Below, in pieces: positions 62,260-64,000 of a DNA stretch of 64,000 nt (position 1 is its first letter; every line of letters starts with the position of its first letter). Origin of the DNA: Pseudidiomarina taiwanensis (GTDB lineage Bacteria > Pseudomonadota > Gammaproteobacteria > Enterobacterales > Alteromonadaceae); the NCBI RefSeq assembly GCF_003987435.1, contig NZ_PIQG01000002.1, positions 186,001 to 250,000 on the forward strand, read 5' to 3'. The notes under the pieces were generated by a model. That model ran no database searches and was not told the origin of the DNA. It saw nothing but the letters and a program-made list of their open reading frames with translations. The position numbers and the translations under genes were made by a program.

Positions 62260-62279
62260 TGTTATTGGTACCTTGGCGC

Positions 62280-63068
62280 TCAGGCACCGCAGTTGAATAA
62301 ATCGAACATACCCTCTTTTAACGTTTCATTAAAAAAGTTAAGGTCCTCTACAGTGTCTATCTCTAGCCAACCACTCTCAACTGAAACCGCTTTGACCGGC
62401 CAACCCAGATTGATAAGGTGTTGTAAAAAGCTAGTGAGGTACATATTGTTGAAATCTTTACCATCGTAATCTGCGTTACGATCCATGCCTTCCCATGTTT
62501 TAACGAGCTCTCTTGCTTTATCAGCAGAAACTTTAATTAAGCCCATATATTGTCCTTGAATCTCATCATAGGAATTTGCCTTTTTACCAAGTTCTTTGAT
62601 GAGATCACCTTCTAACTTCAGGGTTTCTGCGTCATCAAGTGGATTCTCCATGCGTAATGACCACAAGCGCTTCCACTCCTTGTCGATGGTTAAACAAATA
62701 TCAGCTTTGGCTGCAAGGATAGCATCGAGAATCCGTTGTTCATAAACGATATCACCATAGGTAATTAACACATCAGAACTCCCGTCAAAAAGCTTTTTAG
62801 CACACATCAGCGTGCTTACCATATTGGTTATCGCATAATCTGGATTCAAAATTTTTTTAACTCCTTTACGTACAAGCTTATCTTCTTGATAGCCCGCGAC
62901 AAGAGTGATATCGGTAACTCCTGCAACTTTAAAAGCATCCAACTGATAGTCCACTAGCGATTTACCACATAGCTCAACCATACATTTCGGCTTATCATTC
63001 GTGTACGGTCGTAAGCGCGTGCCCTGACCAGCTGCGAGTATAATGACTCTAATTGAGTTACTACCCAT
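62280..63068 (-). CDS. CTP:phosphoglutamine cytidylyltransferase-like (Cj1416 type)
   Basis: The 262-residue product is a nucleotidyltransferase with VIILAAGQGTRLRPYTNDKP, a metal-site DVLITYGDIVYEQ, WKRLWSLRMENPLDDAET and a NSYDEIQGQYMGLIKVS segment. LicC-type phosphocholine cytidylyltransferases are similar. The overlapping class I amidotransferase and PEP-swivel genes, however, match Campylobacter jejuni Cj1418-1417-1416. In that pathway phosphoglutamine is linked to CMP, and the amidotransferase-like enzyme then releases cytidine diphosphoramidate. It overlaps the hydrolase gene by 8 bp. Confidence 0.8.
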   Translation of the reverse strand: MGSNSIRVIILAAGQGTRLRPYTNDKPKCMVELCGKSLVDYQLDAFKVAGVTDITLVAGYQEDKLVRKGVKKILNPDYAITNMVSTLMCAKKLFDGSSDVLITYGDIVYEQRILDAILAAKADICLTIDKEWKRLWSLRMENPLDDAETLKLEGDLIKELGKKANSYDEIQGQYMGLIKVSADKARELVKTWEGMDRNADYDGKDFNNMYLTSFLQHLINLGWPVKAVSVESGWLEIDTVEDLNFFNETLKEGMFDLFNCGA

Positions 63069-63717
63069 TTGATTTCAAATCCTTGTCTTGAAAATTTTCA
63101 TTCTGAAAGTGAGCTTTAATAAGTGCTAGGTCGCTTGCCTTAAAAGGGTTTTCACGCTCGGGGTGCCACATAATACCGAGCCACCTTTTTTCCTTATGAC
63201 GAAACGCCTCTACGATATTATCTTCGGTGGTCGCCAACACTTCAAAAGTGTTTGGACAATCAACCCGCAATATCGCTTGATTATGATAAGAATTAACTTC
63301 ATCAAAATTGTGCTCGCGCGCCCATTGCCCATTCAGTATATGTATTGTCGCAACATGTCCCGAACAATCTCGAAGAAGGCCACCTGAAACATGAAATAAG
63401 AATTGCATCCCTCGACAAACACCTAACACAGGAAGATCATGACGGTCTGCGTATAAAAGCGCCTCCTTTTCAATGGCGTCGCGGAAAGGCGCCGAACCAA
63501 TATCATTACCGCCACTTAAAATTAAGCCGTCTATACCAATTTCAGCCAGAAAACCTGAAACATCAGTTAAATGGCTAGGTAGAACAATTGGTAAGAAACC
63601 GATTTGTTCTAGCAGCTCAGTCCACTTCGTATCGAGCGCATCGCGCCACTCTTCTCTTCCGGCGACTTTATCGTACCGTTGACTTATTGCGATAAGCTTT
63701 TTGGTAGCTTTAGTCAT
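63061..63717 (-). CDS. Class I glutamine amidotransferase-like hydrolase (gamma-glutamyl-CDP-amidate hydrolase, Cj1417 type)
   Basis: The 218-residue product has ISQRYDKV at the N-terminus, GLILSGGNDIG (oxyanion loop), nucleophile Cys in VLGVCRGMQFLFH and the His-Glu pair in IMWHPERENPF. The general family is gamma-glutamyl-GABA hydrolase. Being sandwiched between a cytidylyltransferase and a PEP-swivel protein with overlapping ends points to the Cj1417 role, cutting glutamate from gamma-glutamyl-CDP-amidate. The start overlaps the upstream stop (TAATG). Confidence 0.8.
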   Translation of the reverse strand: MTKATKKLIAISQRYDKVAGREEWRDALDTKWTELLEQIGFLPIVLPSHLTDVSGFLAEIGIDGLILSGGNDIGSAPFRDAIEKEALLYADRHDLPVLGVCRGMQFLFHVSGGLLRDCSGHVATIHILNGQWAREHNFDEVNSYHNQAILRVDCPNTFEVLATTEDNIVEAFRHKEKRWLGIMWHPERENPFKASDLALIKAHFQNENFQDKDLKSNG

Positions 63718-64000
63718 TAACGCAAAGCTCGCATTACACTGTTTGCGGGATCGAGTTCTATCTCTTGAGCTTGAGAGAGCTGTTTGAACAATTGTTCACC
63801 GATGCCAATAGCCGCTGGTAAACCAAATTCAGCAGAACGAATAGCCATGTGGGAATTAGCGCCTCCATACATCGTAATCAACCCAGCAATTCCTTGTCCG
63901 AACAACCAATCATAGCCCGGGTCTGCTTGAGGAATAAGCACGACCTTATCTTGAACGTTCACATCATGCTGTTCTGTCCCGTGTAAATGCATACATTCTG
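63717..64000 (-). CDS. L-glutamine kinase-like protein, C-terminal phosphohistidine domain (partial, Cj1418 type)
   Basis: The gene enters from beyond the window, and about 94 C-terminal codons are visible. KVVLIPQADPGYDWLFGQGI and MYGGANSHMAIRSAEFGLP form the PEP-utilising mobile domain, with the phosphoacceptor His in SHMAI. PEP synthases, phosphotransferases and the Campylobacter L-glutamine kinase Cj1418 share it. The ATP-grasp half lies outside, so the substrate is inferred from its overlapping neighbours. Confidence 0.78.
   Translation of the reverse strand, partial: ECMHLHGTEQHDVNVQDKVVLIPQADPGYDWLFGQGIAGLITMYGGANSHMAIRSAEFGLPAAIGIGEQLFKQLSQAQEIELDPANSVMRALR

Noticed and set aside
62280-63068. 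LicC phosphocholine cytidylyltransferase
   Set aside because: Not excluded by sequence alone, but no LicA or LicD is adjacent and the overlapping amidotransferase and PEP-swivel genes fit the phosphoramidate pathway better.

Overview
The window looks like chromosome of a marine gammaproteobacterium of the Alteromonadales, most plausibly Idiomarinaceae. This is inferred from gene content: two secreted S9 prolyl-oligopeptidases around a large TonB receptor, a GlyGly-CTERM subtilase, a CrbS/CrbR/Acs acetate regulon and a DcaP-type porin. No 16S or marker search could be run.

1-11.7 kb: the edge of a four-helix-bundle (S23/IVP-like) gene beside a heptamer inverted-repeat array, then rpsT with a TTG start, an S9 peptidase, tRNA-Arg(CCT), a methyltransferase, a TonB receptor, a second S9 peptidase, a DEDD exonuclease and a cNMP/CBS/nucleotidyltransferase protein. 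A second heptamer hairpin array lies at 11.7 kb.

11.8-26.1 kb: acetate uptake and activation. It holds an SSS symporter with its DUF4212 partner, the SSS-domain hybrid kinase CrbS, the LuxR-type regulator CrbR, acs and a porin. A lipoprotein and a secreted subtilase sit inside this group. A near-identical palindrome (TTAGACCA-wwGTCTwr) lies upstream of both acs and the DUF4212/symporter operon and is a candidate CrbR operator.

26.1-36.5 kb: a Fur-box-preceded operon (large lipoprotein, TonB receptor, di-haem peroxidase), a broken PAS-GGDEF gene, and a small electron-transfer set (cytochrome c', PepSY lipoprotein, cytochrome b). This stretch is peppered with an 11-bp palindrome, GGGGCWGCCCC. 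There are 18 exact copies in the window, all between 28.9 and 40.9 kb, often spaced at multiples of about 22-24 bp, and 13 of them lie inside genes where they read as GAAP, KGLP, EGQP or RGSP. cysC-cysQ-cysD-cysN (PAPS synthesis) follows, then a 2OG oxygenase and a beta-CASP nuclease.

40.9-45.7 kb: a small surface-glycan module with a flippase, a LicD-type transferase and an 861-residue protein that appears to fuse a LicC-like nucleotidyltransferase, a LicA/APH-like kinase and a C-terminal domain resembling isonitrile synthases (DIT1/PvcA). I know of no described protein with this architecture.

45.9-64 kb: a minus-strand O-antigen/capsule cluster, clearly AT-richer in its middle. It has a WbpM-like dehydratase, initiating sugar transferase, epimerase, glycosyltransferases, Wzy, the three UDP-L-FucNAc enzymes, an acetyltransferase, IS3 debris and Wzx. 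Its promoter-proximal end carries three overlapping genes matching the Campylobacter cytidine diphosphoramidate pathway (glutamine kinase, gamma-glutamyl-CDP-amidate hydrolase, phosphoglutamine cytidylyltransferase). This suggests that the surface polysaccharide is decorated with phosphoramidate.
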